From the NCBI GenBank assembly GCA_900320085.1, contig ONRC01000006.1:36505-100504 (forward strand): a stretch of DNA of 64,000 bases. Reading direction: 5' to 3'. The stretch is from an uncultured Eubacteriales bacterium. Lineage in GTDB: Bacteria; Bacillota; Clostridia; Christensenellales; Aristaeellaceae. Below, in pieces: positions 32,143 through 40,565 of the stretch. The position numbers were made by a program, and so were the translations under genes. Numbering within the stretch: position 1 is the first letter of the stretch; each line of letters starts with the position of its first letter. A model generated the notes under the pieces. The model saw nothing but the letters and a program-made list of their open reading frames with translations, was not told the origin of the DNA and made no database searches.

Positions 32143-33006
32143 CAAAGACTTCTTGTAGGCCTTCGGCGAGGTTCCTACATATTTATAAAAAAGACGAAGA
32201 AAGTTGGAATAATTCTCAAAGCCGCATTGCTCCGATACGGTATTGAGCGAAACGCTGCCGGGAATCAGTTTTTTCGCCAGCATCACCCGGCGATACAGCA
32301 CATATTCGTATACGCTGCGGCTGGTGTACTTCTTAAATTCGTGCGAGAGGTAGGACACGCTGACGCCGAACTGCTGGGCCAGGTTTTCCACGTTCAGCGG
32401 CTTCATATAATTTTCGTTGATGTACATTAAAATATCATGAATGGCGGACGAGCCCGCGTCCGTGCGAGGCGGCGGGCCGGCGCGGCGCATGGATTCGCAG
32501 ATGATTTCCAGAATAGGCAGCAGCAGGCAGTAATCCCGGAAGCGGGACAGGGGCTCCGACTCCCTTTGGTTCTCCCGCAGGCGAAGCAGCATATCCCGGC
32601 ATGTCCGCGCTTCTTCAGGGGTTAAGGGAAACTGATGATGCCCGTTGGATACCTTCGCCTGGAAATATGCGTCCAGGTCAATCTGGCCGCAGCCGCACAT
32701 TTTCAGCGTGTCAGAATTGATGTACAGAAACGCGCGCTCATAATCCGCTCCCGGCGGCACCGTCGCCCCATGCATGGCGAAGGGCGGAATAATATACAAC
32801 TGGTGAGGCTGCATTTTATAATAATACTGGTCGATGTCCATCATGTGTCCGCCATGAAGATGCAGGAACAATTCATAAAAATCATGGCAATGGCTGATAT
32901 ACCGAAAGTTCTCTTCTACCGTATGGGTATAGCAGGCTTCAAAATCTGTCTGATTATTGCCCATACTGCTGTAATGGTCAAACTGAATTGAATCTATTTT
33001 TGACAA
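32131..33006 (-). CDS. AraC-family transcriptional regulator of the adjacent sugar transporter
   Basis: 291 residues. The N-terminal half has the cupin-type ligand domain (ISHCHDFYELFLHLHGGHMMDI, MQPHQLYIIPPFAMHGA). The C-terminal ~100 residues contain two helix-turn-helix motifs (LNVENLAQQFGVSVSYLSHEFKKY and VSEQCGFENYSNFLRLFYKYVG). It is divergent from the LplB/YtcP transporter, the usual position for its activator. Start TTG at 33006, with AAGGAGG ten bases upstream. Confidence 0.93.
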   Translation of the reverse strand: MSKIDSIQFDHYSSMGNNQTDFEACYTHTVEENFRYISHCHDFYELFLHLHGGHMMDIDQYYYKMQPHQLYIIPPFAMHGATVPPGADYERAFLYINSDTLKMCGCGQIDLDAYFQAKVSNGHHQFPLTPEEARTCRDMLLRLRENQRESEPLSRFRDYCLLLPILEIICESMRRAGPPPRTDAGSSAIHDILMYINENYMKPLNVENLAQQFGVSVSYLSHEFKKYTSRSVYEYVLYRRVMLAKKLIPGSVSLNTVSEQCGFENYSNFLRLFYKYVGTSPKAYKKSLPQR

Positions 33007-33035
33007 TCCTTGCGCCTCCTTTCTATGCAGTTTCT

Positions 33036-33064
33036 ATAATAATGCAGAATTTATATAAAATCAA
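33036..33064 (-). promoter_or_regulatory. Promoter of the AraC-type regulator
   Basis: Minus strand: TTGATT (33064-33059), 17 bases, TATTAT (33041-33036). The divergent transporter probably uses TAAAAT at 33101-33106, with a weak -35, as expected of an activated promoter. Binding sites for the regulator should lie between about 33060 and 33110. Confidence 0.55.
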
Positions 33065-33235
33065 GCAAAAAATATGTAGATTTTCTAAAATGAGATTTGA
33101 TAAAATACATGTGAATGAAGCAGACCCGATACAAACACACCGTTTCCACATCTTATCCCGCTGAATGGAAGTATCAGTAAACAGGGGAATGAATGATTTT
33201 CCGTTTCAAACGGCACTGGAAAGGAAGGGATTCAT

Positions 33236-34198
33236 TTGGGAAACACGTTAACGACTGAACAGGCGAGCGTCGCCAGAAAAAGAAATAAAAATATGGGCTT
33301 CTCCTGGAAAACCTATCTCAAGCGGTACTGGACGCTGTATCTGCTGCTGGTGCTGCCGATCGCGTTCTTCATCGTTTTCCGCTACACGCCCATGGCTTAC
33401 ATCCTGCTCGCTTTCAAAAAGAACAATATCCTTCAGCCCCCGTGGCAGGTGGCCTGGGCCAAGAACAACGGGTTTGAATGGTTCATCAAGGCGTTCAACG
33501 ACAAAAACTTCCTGGATGCCCTGCGCAACACCATCGTGCTGAACCTGCTGGATCTGATCATCGGCTCCCCCATGCCCATCATCATGGCCATTCTGCTGAA
33601 CGAGCTGGCCTATCCCAAGTTCAAGCGCATCACCCAGACCGTGCTCTACCTGCCCCACTTCCTGAGCTGGGTCATCATCTCCAGCATCACCCTGCGCCTG
33701 TTCGCCACCAACGACGGCCTGATCAACAAAGCCTTTGGCACGGCGATTCCGTTCGTCGGGACAGAGGGCAACTGGCGAGCTACATACATCATCCTGGGCA
33801 TCTGGAAAGAATGCGGCTGGAACACCATCATCTACCTGGCCGCCCTGACCGCTATCAGCCCTGAATTGTACGAGGCGGCGGAAGTGGACGGCGCGGGCCG
33901 CCTGCGCAAGATCTGGCACGTGACGCTGCCCGGCATCCGCTCCACCATCATCGTGCTTTTGATCATGAACTTGGGCCACATCCTGGGTTCCGAGTTCGAC
34001 CGACCGTTCACGTTAAGCAATCCTCTGGTGGAGGGGGCCAGCAAGACCATCTCCATCTTCGTGTATGAACGAGGCATCCAGGGCAGCCAGTTCTCACTGA
34101 GCACCGCCGTGGGCTTGTTCCAGAGCGTGGTCTGCGTGATTTTCCTGCTGCTCTCCAACTGGCTGGCCAAGAAATTTGGCGAGCGCGGTGTCTGGTAA
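33236..34198 (+). CDS. Sugar ABC transporter permease, LplB type
   Basis: 320 residues with six predicted membrane segments, the first in YWTLYLLLVLPIAFFIVF. The EAA loop that docks the ATPase is EAAEVDGAGRLRKIWHVTLPGI. LplB-type permeases import oligosaccharides together with a YtcP-type partner and a binding protein, all encoded here. TTG start at 33236 behind GGAAGGGA; ATG at 33293 is an alternative. No ATPase gene is nearby, so a shared MsmX-like ATPase elsewhere is likely. Confidence 0.94.
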   Translation: MGNTLTTEQASVARKRNKNMGFSWKTYLKRYWTLYLLLVLPIAFFIVFRYTPMAYILLAFKKNNILQPPWQVAWAKNNGFEWFIKAFNDKNFLDALRNTIVLNLLDLIIGSPMPIIMAILLNELAYPKFKRITQTVLYLPHFLSWVIISSITLRLFATNDGLINKAFGTAIPFVGTEGNWRATYIILGIWKECGWNTIIYLAALTAISPELYEAAEVDGAGRLRKIWHVTLPGIRSTIIVLLIMNLGHILGSEFDRPFTLSNPLVEGASKTISIFVYERGIQGSQFSLSTAVGLFQSVVCVIFLLLSNWLAKKFGERGVW

Positions 34199-34211
34199 GG
34201 GGGTGGACATA

Positions 34212-35141
34212 ATGAGCACAACGCAAGCGAATCTGTCCTCCAAACATTTAAAGGACGGCATGATCAAATCCCAAAAGACCCAGATCGGAGATTTGCTGAT
34301 CGCCCTGTTCTGCCTGGTTCTGATGCTGATCTGCCTGATCCCCATGGTGCACGTGCTGGCGTGCAGCCTGTCCTCCGCCGACGCGCTGGTGCGCAACGAA
34401 GTGTTTCTCTGGCCCAAGGGCTGGAATACCGAAGCCTACCGCACCGTACTGACCACGGAAAAGTACGTCCGCTCCCTGTGGTGGACGGCGCTGCTGACCG
34501 TAGGCTGCACCCTGCTTTCCCTGTTCCTGACCATCTGTGCCGCCTATCCACTGACCTATTCCAACCTGAAGGGCGGCAAGTTCATCAATTTTATCATCCT
34601 GTTTACCATGTATTTCAGCGCGGGCACCATTCCGTCCTACATCCTGCTGAACAACCTGAAAATGCTCAACACTCCCTGGGCGCTGATTATTCCCAACTGC
34701 ATCAGCGTGTTCAACGTGATCATCATGCGCTCCTTCTTCTACGGCGTGCCGGAGAGTTTGCGCGAAGCCGCGGAGATCGACGGCGCAGGCCCCATCCGCA
34801 CACTGGTGCAGGTCTATCTGCCGCTGAGCCTGCCGGTCATCGCCACCCTGGCGCTGTTCTACGCCGTGGGCCGCTGGAACGGCTTCTCCGACGCGCTGAT
34901 GTATTTGAAAAAGTCCAGCGCCGAAAAGTATTGGCCCATTCAGCTGCTGCTGTACAACGTGATCAAGAATTCCACCCAGACCAGCGAACAGGCCGCGCAG
35001 GAGGGCTTCTTCTCCAACGGCGTTTCCAAGACCATCCAGATGGCCACCGTTATGTTCGCCACCGTTCCAATCCTGATTGTGTATCCCTGGTTGCAAAGGT
35101 ACTTCGTGTCCGGTGTTACCATCGGCGCGGTGAAAGGGTAA
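34212..35141 (+). CDS. Sugar ABC transporter permease, YtcP/AraQ type
   Basis: 309 residues, six membrane segments. Family blocks: IPMVHVLACSLSSADAL, TYSNLKGGKFINFIILFTMYFSAGTIPSYIL and the ATPase-docking loop EAAEIDGAGPIRTLVQVYLP. It pairs with the LplB-type permease 13 bases upstream. ATG at 34212 follows AAGGGGGTGG. The stop codon is also the first base set of an AAGTTCTAAG repeat. Confidence 0.94.
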   Translation: MSTTQANLSSKHLKDGMIKSQKTQIGDLLIALFCLVLMLICLIPMVHVLACSLSSADALVRNEVFLWPKGWNTEAYRTVLTTEKYVRSLWWTALLTVGCTLLSLFLTICAAYPLTYSNLKGGKFINFIILFTMYFSAGTIPSYILLNNLKMLNTPWALIIPNCISVFNVIIMRSFFYGVPESLREAAEIDGAGPIRTLVQVYLPLSLPVIATLALFYAVGRWNGFSDALMYLKKSSAEKYWPIQLLLYNVIKNSTQTSEQAAQEGFFSNGVSKTIQMATVMFATVPILIVYPWLQRYFVSGVTIGAVKG

Positions 35142-35173
35142 GTTCTAAGCTAAAAGTTCTAAGTTATAAGCTG
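35139..35173. repeat. AAGTTCTAAG-type degenerate repeat, second site
   Basis: Four imperfect copies of AAGTTCTAAG/AAGCTAAAAGTT begin on the stop codon of the permease. The rest of the 149-base gap to the binding-protein gene (35142-35290) holds the ribosome site AAAAAGGAGGAAAAAACC and no clear terminator. Confidence 0.5.
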
Positions 35174-35290
35174 TATAAAGATCCTTCTTTGTACACGATT
35201 TGACGGAGCAAGATGGCTTAAAGCTTGGAACTTCATAGTTCATCGTTCCTAAGGGCAGGAGCCCTGAATATAAAAAGGAGGAAAAAACCT

Positions 35291-36907
35291 ATGAAACGTA
35301 TCCTGGCTCTGGTTCTCATGCTGGCGATGATCGCCACCCTGGGCGCGACGAGCGCGTTCGCCGCGGATGACGGCTTTGTGGACGGCAAGTTCACCAACAC
35401 CCGCCACATCACCGTCGAAATCTTTAACCGCAACAACGACGGCGGCAGCGATCCCACCAACAACGTGTGGACCGAATACCTGAAAAAGGGTATGCTGGAA
35501 CGCTACAACGTGGAAGTTGAATACGTGTCCGTGGGCCGCTGGAGCGAAGTGGATGACCTGAACAACCTCCTGGCCATCGGCGACGCCCCCGACATCTGCT
35601 ACACCTATTCCGCCCCCACCATCCTGAACTATGCCGGCATGGGCGGCGTGATCGACCTGGCTCCCTATCTGGAAGAATACGGCGATCAGCTGGGAGACCT
35701 CAAGGCCCTGATCGGCGCGGAAAACCTGTTCTATGACAAGGACCCCGCCACCGGCACTGTGTACATGCTGCAAGGCGCGATGCCCAACAACGGCCGCATC
35801 ACCACCTTCATCCGTCAGGATTGGCTGAACAAGCTGGGTCTGGCCGTCCCCACCACCACCCAGGAATTCCATGACGCGCTGGTCGCTTTCCGCGACAACG
35901 CCGAAACCCTGCTGGGCGCTGATGCCGACAAGATGGTGCCCTACACCACCTCCACCGACATCGGCTGGCGCAACGACCTGATGAGCATCAGCTTCGTGCC
36001 CGATGACGTGTCCGACGAAACCCTGTACGTGTACGGCTATGACGACCGTCATCTGCTGTATCCGAACTACAAGGAAGGCATCCGCACCCTGAACGCCTGG
36101 TACAATGAAGGCCTGGTGTGGAAAGACTTCGCCCTGTACACCGACAGCACCGAAGAAGACAACATGATGAAGGCCGGTTACGTAGGCGCCTTCATGCACA
36201 ACTGGGACTATCCTTTCCGCAACGGTGAAGACTCTATCGCCGCCAACCTGATCCGCAATGTGGGTGAAGACGCCATGTACATCCCGATCGACTGCTTCCA
36301 GAACGATGCCGGCATCACCCGCAAGTTCCTGGGCAGCGTGGTCGGCAGCGACCGCAAGTCCTTCCTCCCCGCCACCTGCGACGAGCCTCTGGCCGCCCTG
36401 CTGTATCTGAACTTCATCTCCAGCGCCGAAACCATCAAGTACCTGCAGACCGGTCTGGAAGGCACCAACTACGTTATGGCGGAAGGCGGCGCTTATCAGA
36501 TCCTGCCCGCCACCGGCGAATGGGTGAAGAACTCCGGCAACAACATCGACTACACCATGACCTGCAACGGCCTGTACCTGGGCGAAGCCACCGACGCCTC
36601 CACCGCGCTGAGCTATCCCGGCATCCCCGCTGAGATCGTCATTCAGGCCAATGCTTACAGCAAGACCAATGGCCGTATCGCCAAGCACTTCAACTGCGGC
36701 ACCATCGAAGCCGAAAACGACGTTGGCACCAGCCTGACCTCCAAGCGCGACGCGCTGCTGACCAAGGCTGTCACCGCCGCGGTTGACGCCTTCGACGCCG
36801 AATTCGACGCCGGCATGGCCGATTACCTCGCTTCCGGCGGCCAGGCCATCATCGACGAACGCATCGAAAAGCTGGCCGAAGTGTACGGCATCCAGTACGA
36901 AAAGTAA
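35291..36907 (+). CDS. Extracellular solute-binding protein of the sugar transporter
   Basis: 538 residues, family 1-like (LipO-type). A signal peptide (1-~22, ending SAFA-ADD) is followed by the periplasmic-binding fold (HITVEIFNRNNDGGSDPTNN, GDAPDICYTY). It binds an oligosaccharide and presents it to the two permeases upstream. There is no lipobox cysteine: the signal peptide ends with AxA, unlike most binding proteins of single-membrane Firmicutes. Codon use is notably biased to GC-ending codons, suggesting high expression. ATG at 35291 with AAGGAGG. Confidence 0.93.
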   Translation: MKRILALVLMLAMIATLGATSAFAADDGFVDGKFTNTRHITVEIFNRNNDGGSDPTNNVWTEYLKKGMLERYNVEVEYVSVGRWSEVDDLNNLLAIGDAPDICYTYSAPTILNYAGMGGVIDLAPYLEEYGDQLGDLKALIGAENLFYDKDPATGTVYMLQGAMPNNGRITTFIRQDWLNKLGLAVPTTTQEFHDALVAFRDNAETLLGADADKMVPYTTSTDIGWRNDLMSISFVPDDVSDETLYVYGYDDRHLLYPNYKEGIRTLNAWYNEGLVWKDFALYTDSTEEDNMMKAGYVGAFMHNWDYPFRNGEDSIAANLIRNVGEDAMYIPIDCFQNDAGITRKFLGSVVGSDRKSFLPATCDEPLAALLYLNFISSAETIKYLQTGLEGTNYVMAEGGAYQILPATGEWVKNSGNNIDYTMTCNGLYLGEATDASTALSYPGIPAEIVIQANAYSKTNGRIAKHFNCGTIEAENDVGTSLTSKRDALLTKAVTAAVDAFDAEFDAGMADYLASGGQAIIDERIEKLAEVYGIQYEK

Positions 36908-36923
36908 TTTTCTATCACCGACC

Positions 36924-36953
36924 AAAGAAGCGTCCTTCGGGACGCTTCTTTTT
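36924..36953 (+). terminator. Terminator of the sugar transporter operon
   Basis: Stem AAAGAAGCGTCC/GGACGCTTCTTT with the stable UUCG tetraloop (36936-36939), followed by Ts to 36953. Confidence 0.92.
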
Positions 36954-36960
36954 CATTGTC

Positions 36961-36987
36961 ACCGTTGATCGTTTTCGGCATAGGATG
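36961..36987 (+). promoter_or_regulatory. Sigma-K-like promoter of the Cys-rich protein gene
   Basis: AC (36961-36962), 16 bases, CATA (36979-36982), three bases, TG: the same architecture as upstream of the collagen-like gene. About 58 bases before the ATG. Confidence 0.45.
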
Positions 36988-37044
36988 GGGATGAAGGCTG
37001 CCCGGTGCCGCAGCCCCGACTAAACGCAAGGAGGCGCAACGCTT

Positions 37045-37860
37045 ATGTCTTTCTACTCCTACAAAAACGCGAACCCCGGCTGCTGCCCCGGAACGATTTC
37101 CGGCAACGCCCTGGACGGCCTGGATGAAAAGGTGTGCATTCAGGTGCAGCGCGTCTATGACAGCTGTCTCCAGCAGCAGCAATTGACCAACGTGGACGTC
37201 ACCGTGACCAGCTATGCCCAGGTGGTCACCACCGGCTGCGGCTGCAACGCCGACGCCGAGGAAGTGCCGCCCACCTCCACCCCCGTGCCGCCCATTACCT
37301 TTGAGTCCTGCCGCTCCAGCAGCATGGACGTGGACATCAGCAACCTGAGCGTGGAACGCCTGTGCGACCGGCCCTGCTTCGCCCGCGTCCGCGGCACGCT
37401 GCAAATTCCCATCGACATCCTGTTCACCGACAGCCGGTGCACGGAATACATCGGCAAGGGCATCGTGACGGTCAACAGGGACGTACTGCTGGCGGTGCCT
37501 GACGATTCCATCGTCCCCTTCAACCTGGAAGGCATGGCCAGCGCTGTCTGCGTGGCGGGCAGCTACCAGGGCAACAACGTGTTCCGCCTCACGGTCTGCG
37601 TCACCGTGGTACTCAAGGTCCTGGCCCGGGTCGAAATCCTGGTGCCCAGCTACGGCTTCTGCACCATCCCGCCCTGCGAGGAATTCGCAGACAGCGTCTG
37701 TGACGAATTCTTTAGTTTGCCTCTGTTCCCGCCCGCGACCCTGTGCGACAACGACAACTTCGGCAATCAGGGCATTCCCCTCAGCGCCGCCGGCGGTTCC
37801 TCCTGCTGCAATAACTGCGCCAACGCCTGCCGTACCTGCGGCACCTGTGGCAGCCGGTAA
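37045..37860 (+). CDS. Cysteine-rich protein, probable spore coat or exosporium component
   Basis: 271 residues, no signal peptide and no membrane segment. I do not recognise a named family. At least 20 cysteines are spread across the protein, with dense ends: YKNANPGCCPG near the N-terminus, CGCNA in the middle and CCNNCANACRTCGTCGSR at the C-terminus. The middle (~90-215) is beta-rich (RVRGTLQIPIDILF, VVLKVLARVEILVPSYG). Cys-rich, cytoplasm-made proteins with a sigma-K-like promoter are usual for cross-linked spore coats, so a coat role is inferred. Ribosome site AAGGAGGCGCAACGC. It is followed by a terminator and is therefore a single-gene unit. Confidence 0.75.
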   Translation: MSFYSYKNANPGCCPGTISGNALDGLDEKVCIQVQRVYDSCLQQQQLTNVDVTVTSYAQVVTTGCGCNADAEEVPPTSTPVPPITFESCRSSSMDVDISNLSVERLCDRPCFARVRGTLQIPIDILFTDSRCTEYIGKGIVTVNRDVLLAVPDDSIVPFNLEGMASAVCVAGSYQGNNVFRLTVCVTVVLKVLARVEILVPSYGFCTIPPCEEFADSVCDEFFSLPLFPPATLCDNDNFGNQGIPLSAAGGSSCCNNCANACRTCGTCGSR

Positions 37861-37870
37861 TTTCCTCGTT

Positions 37871-37901
37871 GGGAGAAGGCGGATTCCGTCTTCTCCCTTT
37901 T
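37871..37901 (+). terminator. Terminator of the Cys-rich protein gene
   Basis: Stem GGGAGAAGGCGG (37871-37882) with CCGTCTTCTCCC (37886-37897), one G-T pair, three-base loop, then TTTT. Confidence 0.9.
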
Positions 37902-37954
37902 CCGTTTTTTCGGCGCAGCGGCTCTGGATAAACTGGTATTCCATGCAAAAAGGC

Positions 37955-37982
37955 TTGACACGCCGACAATTGCCTGTATAAT
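37955..37982 (+). promoter_or_regulatory. Strong sigma-A promoter for the unknown gene and the RluA-type gene
   Basis: Consensus TTGACA (37955-37960), 16 bases, consensus TATAAT (37977-37982). This places the transcript start near 37989 and rules out the in-frame TTG at 37983 as translation start. Confidence 0.8.
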
Positions 37983-38051
37983 TTGTATAGAAAGTTGTAT
38001 CGCCTTACGAAAGAAAAAGGCAGAGAACCAACGAAGGGAGAGAAGCGGAAC

Positions 38052-39092
38052 TTGTTCAGAACGAGCACAAGCCGGGTGGAGCATTGGTGCGACAAAACCA
38101 TGAGCGTGATGCGGGAGCGTCAGCTGGAAGCGTGTCAGGACCGGCTGAACCGCTGCCCCGCCCAGGGTATTTTCGGCAAGCTCTGCGCCGACGAAGCGCA
38201 GGATTTGTTTAACATATCGTTTTATTCCCAGGAAATCAAAACCCACATGCCCGACCAGGAGGAATTGAAGCGCCTGGTGCTGGAGCGGGTCGAAAAAGAA
38301 ACCTGCTACCTCTCCCCCCGCGAAGACGAGCTGGTCAAGCGGATGCTGATCGGCAATGGCGAAACCTTCCTGAGCGACTGGGACGAAATCAGCGCAACGG
38401 AAGCCCTGATCTCCCGCCTGTGGTGCACGCTGCAAATCATGGATGAAGACAGCGCGCGCCTGGTGCTGGCCCCCGAATTGATGGAGCCCGTCACCCGCGC
38501 CATGATGTCCAGGGAATACGCGGAAACCCGCGGAAAGCTGTTTTCCTTTGACGCCACGCTGCACAGCCTGCTCTATCTCTCCGGCTTCCTGCATGCCTCC
38601 GTACCGCTGACGCATTTTTACCGGACCATGGGCAAGGAAGCCGACGCTGTATCCGCCCTGCTGATCGCCCGGTATCTGCGGGCGGCGTTTGACTACACCG
38701 AAACGCCGGAAGGAGAAATCCTGCTGCTGCATCCCGGCCTGGCCGATCCGGAACATCTGCTGGCCACCCTGGCCAAAATGCAGCCCGCCGAAGTGTCCAT
38801 CACCCGGGAGATGATGCTGGGCGGGCTGAACGGATTGCTGCCCGAGGAAGTGGCGTCCTGCGAAACCATGCGCGGCGCGCTGACGGGCGCCATCCGTCCG
38901 GAATATGACGAAGGAGAGGCGCTGGAGGATCTGCGCATGATGGCCAAGCAGGGCGCGACGCTGCCCGAAATGCGGGAAGTGATGGAAAGCATGCTCTGCG
39001 TGCTGCCTACGCCCCGGATGCTGGAAGCGCTGCGGCAGCTGCATTTGCAAACCGTGCGCTGGATCGGAATGCCCCCGGCGGTGCTGAACTGA
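38052..39092 (+). CDS. Conserved-looking protein of unknown function
   Basis: 346 residues, soluble and mostly helical. No family recognised. Visible features: basic N-terminus, an early cysteine cluster (WCDKT, EACQDRLNRC, GKLCADEAQDL) and many Leu/Glu-rich helices; ALISRLWCTLQIMDEDSARLVL and LLIARYLRAAFDYTETPEGE suggest a packed helical repeat structure. Start uncertain: TTG 38052 has AAGGGAG about ten bases upstream; GTG 38076 and ATG 38100 are alternatives. The stop overlaps the next ATG by one base (TGATG), so it is coupled to the pseudouridine synthase. An RNA- or translation-linked role is only a guess from this coupling. Confidence 0.65.
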   Translation: MFRTSTSRVEHWCDKTMSVMRERQLEACQDRLNRCPAQGIFGKLCADEAQDLFNISFYSQEIKTHMPDQEELKRLVLERVEKETCYLSPREDELVKRMLIGNGETFLSDWDEISATEALISRLWCTLQIMDEDSARLVLAPELMEPVTRAMMSREYAETRGKLFSFDATLHSLLYLSGFLHASVPLTHFYRTMGKEADAVSALLIARYLRAAFDYTETPEGEILLLHPGLADPEHLLATLAKMQPAEVSITREMMLGGLNGLLPEEVASCETMRGALTGAIRPEYDEGEALEDLRMMAKQGATLPEMREVMESMLCVLPTPRMLEALRQLHLQTVRWIGMPPAVLN

Positions 39093-39943
39093 TGCGGGTC
39101 TATGAAGCGATTGCGCCAGAGCAGGCAGAAGGAATGCGGCTGGACAAGTATATCAGCCTGGCTTTTTCTCTGTTGCCTTCCCCTGTAACCCGCGATGCGT
39201 TTTCCCACAGGGATGTGAAGGCCGACGGCAAGCGGATGAACCGGGACGCGGCGGTACATGCCGGTCAGAGGATTCAGGTGTATACCAATTATGAAGTCAG
39301 CCTGCCGCTCGTGTATGAGGACGGGCATATCATTCTTTTGAACAAACCTGCCGGTATCAGCTGCGACGCGGACGCCTGGGGCGGAATGACGGTGCAGAAC
39401 CTGATGGTCGCGCGGGCAGCAGGGGCGTATGTCCCCCGGCTGTGCCACCGGCTGGACCATCCCACCTGCGGACTGCTGCTGCTGTGCAAGGACGATGAAA
39501 GCGAAAGCCTCCTGCTGGACGCGTTCAAAAACCGCACGCTGGACAAAAAATACCAATGCATCGTCAAAGGCGAAATGCGCCCTCCGGAGGCACTGAAGGA
39601 AGCGTACCTGGTGAAGGATGCGGAAAAGGCGCTGGTACGCATCGTCACCCATGAAACCCCCGGCGCGCTGCCCATCGCCACGCAGTATGAAACCCTCTGC
39701 TTTGATGGCGAAACCTCCCGCCTGCGCGTCACGCTGCTGACGGGCCGCACTCACCAGATCCGGGCGCACATGGCGTTTCTCTCCCACCCGATCCTGGGCG
39801 ACGACAAGTACGGCGACCGGATGTTCAACAAGCGCTTCAAGACCACAACCCTCCACCTTTGCGCCACCGAACTGACGCTGAACGTGGAAGGCTGCCTGGC
39901 GTATCTAAACGGAAAAACCTTCAAAATTGATCCGCCGTTTTAA
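39092..39943 (+). CDS. RluA-family pseudouridine synthase
   Basis: 283 residues. Converts uridine to pseudouridine in rRNA or tRNA. An N-terminal S4-like region (MRLDKYISLAF...VKADGKRMNRDAAVHAGQRI) precedes the catalytic domain. Motif II is CHRLDHPTCGLLLL with catalytic Asp122; the common HRLDxxTSG is altered to HPTCG. LLTGRTHQIRAHMAFLSHPILGDDKYG is the canonical third block. Substrate cannot be assigned. Coupled to the unknown gene upstream. Confidence 0.92.
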   Translation: MRVYEAIAPEQAEGMRLDKYISLAFSLLPSPVTRDAFSHRDVKADGKRMNRDAAVHAGQRIQVYTNYEVSLPLVYEDGHIILLNKPAGISCDADAWGGMTVQNLMVARAAGAYVPRLCHRLDHPTCGLLLLCKDDESESLLLDAFKNRTLDKKYQCIVKGEMRPPEALKEAYLVKDAEKALVRIVTHETPGALPIATQYETLCFDGETSRLRVTLLTGRTHQIRAHMAFLSHPILGDDKYGDRMFNKRFKTTTLHLCATELTLNVEGCLAYLNGKTFKIDPPF

Positions 39944-40012
39944 CTGAATCCAAACCGTCAGCTTAAGGCGAATCACGATCAGCCAGGTGACTGTAACATG
40001 AGCAATAATCCA

Positions 40013-40153
40013 TGTCATCCCGAGCGAAGTGGAGCGAGAGCGAAACGAAGTCGTGGGACCTAAAAGGTACACCTTTTATCCTGCAACACGATACCCAGCG
40101 CTCAGATCCCTCGACCGCGGTTCGCGTCCCGCTCACCTTCGCTCGGGATGACA
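40013..40153. repeat. 141-nt element with perfect 17-bp terminal inverted repeats
   Basis: Left end TGTCATCCCGAGCGAAG (40013-40029) is the exact inverse of the right end (40137-40153). An inner palindrome AAAAGGT/ACCTTTT lies at about 40062-40077. It has no coding capacity, so it is MITE-like or a structured intergenic repeat. Only one copy lies in this window; sequences with this kind of TCATCCCGAGCGAAG end are common in Firmicute intergenic regions. Confidence 0.75.
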
Positions 40154-40247
40154 AAGCAGAGTTCTGATTGAAAAGTATCTCAGTAGTTTTACTTGCTGTT
40201 TTCTATTTATACTGTTCAGCTTCTAAATCATTGAATCTAAGAACACC

Positions 40248-40468
40248 CCAAAAGCCTTCCCCTCGGAGGGGAAGGTGGGCCGCGCGGAATCAAGATTGAG
40301 AGAGAAGTCAAGCCTTTTCGCGCGGCTCGGATGAGGTGAACTCACCCGATAATATATGAATAAGTAACAGGGAGGAACACCTCATCCGTCAGGCGCGACT
40401 TGACTTGATTACACTACCAATGTTGTTTCCGCGCCCGACACCTTCCCCTGCGAGGGGAAGGCTTTTGG
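40248..40468. repeat. 221-nt inverted-repeat element, copy 1
   Basis: Ends are a perfect 16-bp inverted repeat, CCAAAAGCCTTCCCCT and its inverse. Conserved interior blocks shared with copy 2: GGTGGGCCGCGCGGAA, CGCGCGGCTCGGATGAGGT, CACCTCATCCGTCAGGCGCGA and CACCTTCCCCTGCGAGGGG; the DNA between the blocks differs. GGATGAGGT and ACCTCATCC form an inner palindrome. No ORF. Confidence 0.88.
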
Positions 40469-40522
40469 TCGGTATTCTTATTCAATGTTTTAAAGAACAA
40501 ACAGTATAAGTTGATGGTATTG

Positions 40523-40557
40523 TTAAAAGGGCTGTCCATTTGACCTGGACAGCCCTT
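40523..40557 (-). terminator. Terminator of the 88-residue gene operon
   Basis: 12-base perfect stem AAGGGCTGTCCA/TGGACAGCCCTT (40557-40546 and 40538-40527), followed on the minus strand by TTTTAACA. Confidence 0.8.
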
Positions 40558-40565
40558 GTGTATTT

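Larger units (their letters stand above)
39944..40565. other. 622-base gene-free region made of dispersed repeats
   Basis: Contains a 141-base inverted-repeat element (40013-40153), a 221-base inverted-repeat element (40248-40468), AT-rich sequence between them, and the terminator of the convergent 88-residue gene (40523-40557). No gene, tRNA or riboswitch was recognised. Confidence 0.7.

Noticed and set aside
32431..32640. Short plus-strand frames inside the AraC gene
   Set aside because: No ribosome site and composition typical of antisense of the Pro/Arg-rich segment.
37983..38051. TTG at 37983 as start of the unknown 346-residue gene
   Set aside because: It directly follows the -10 box and would precede the transcript start.
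40248..40468. Transposon or insertion sequence
   Set aside because: Terminal inverted repeats are perfect, but there is no transposase frame within 221 bases and no visible target duplication; recorded as a non-autonomous or structural repeat.
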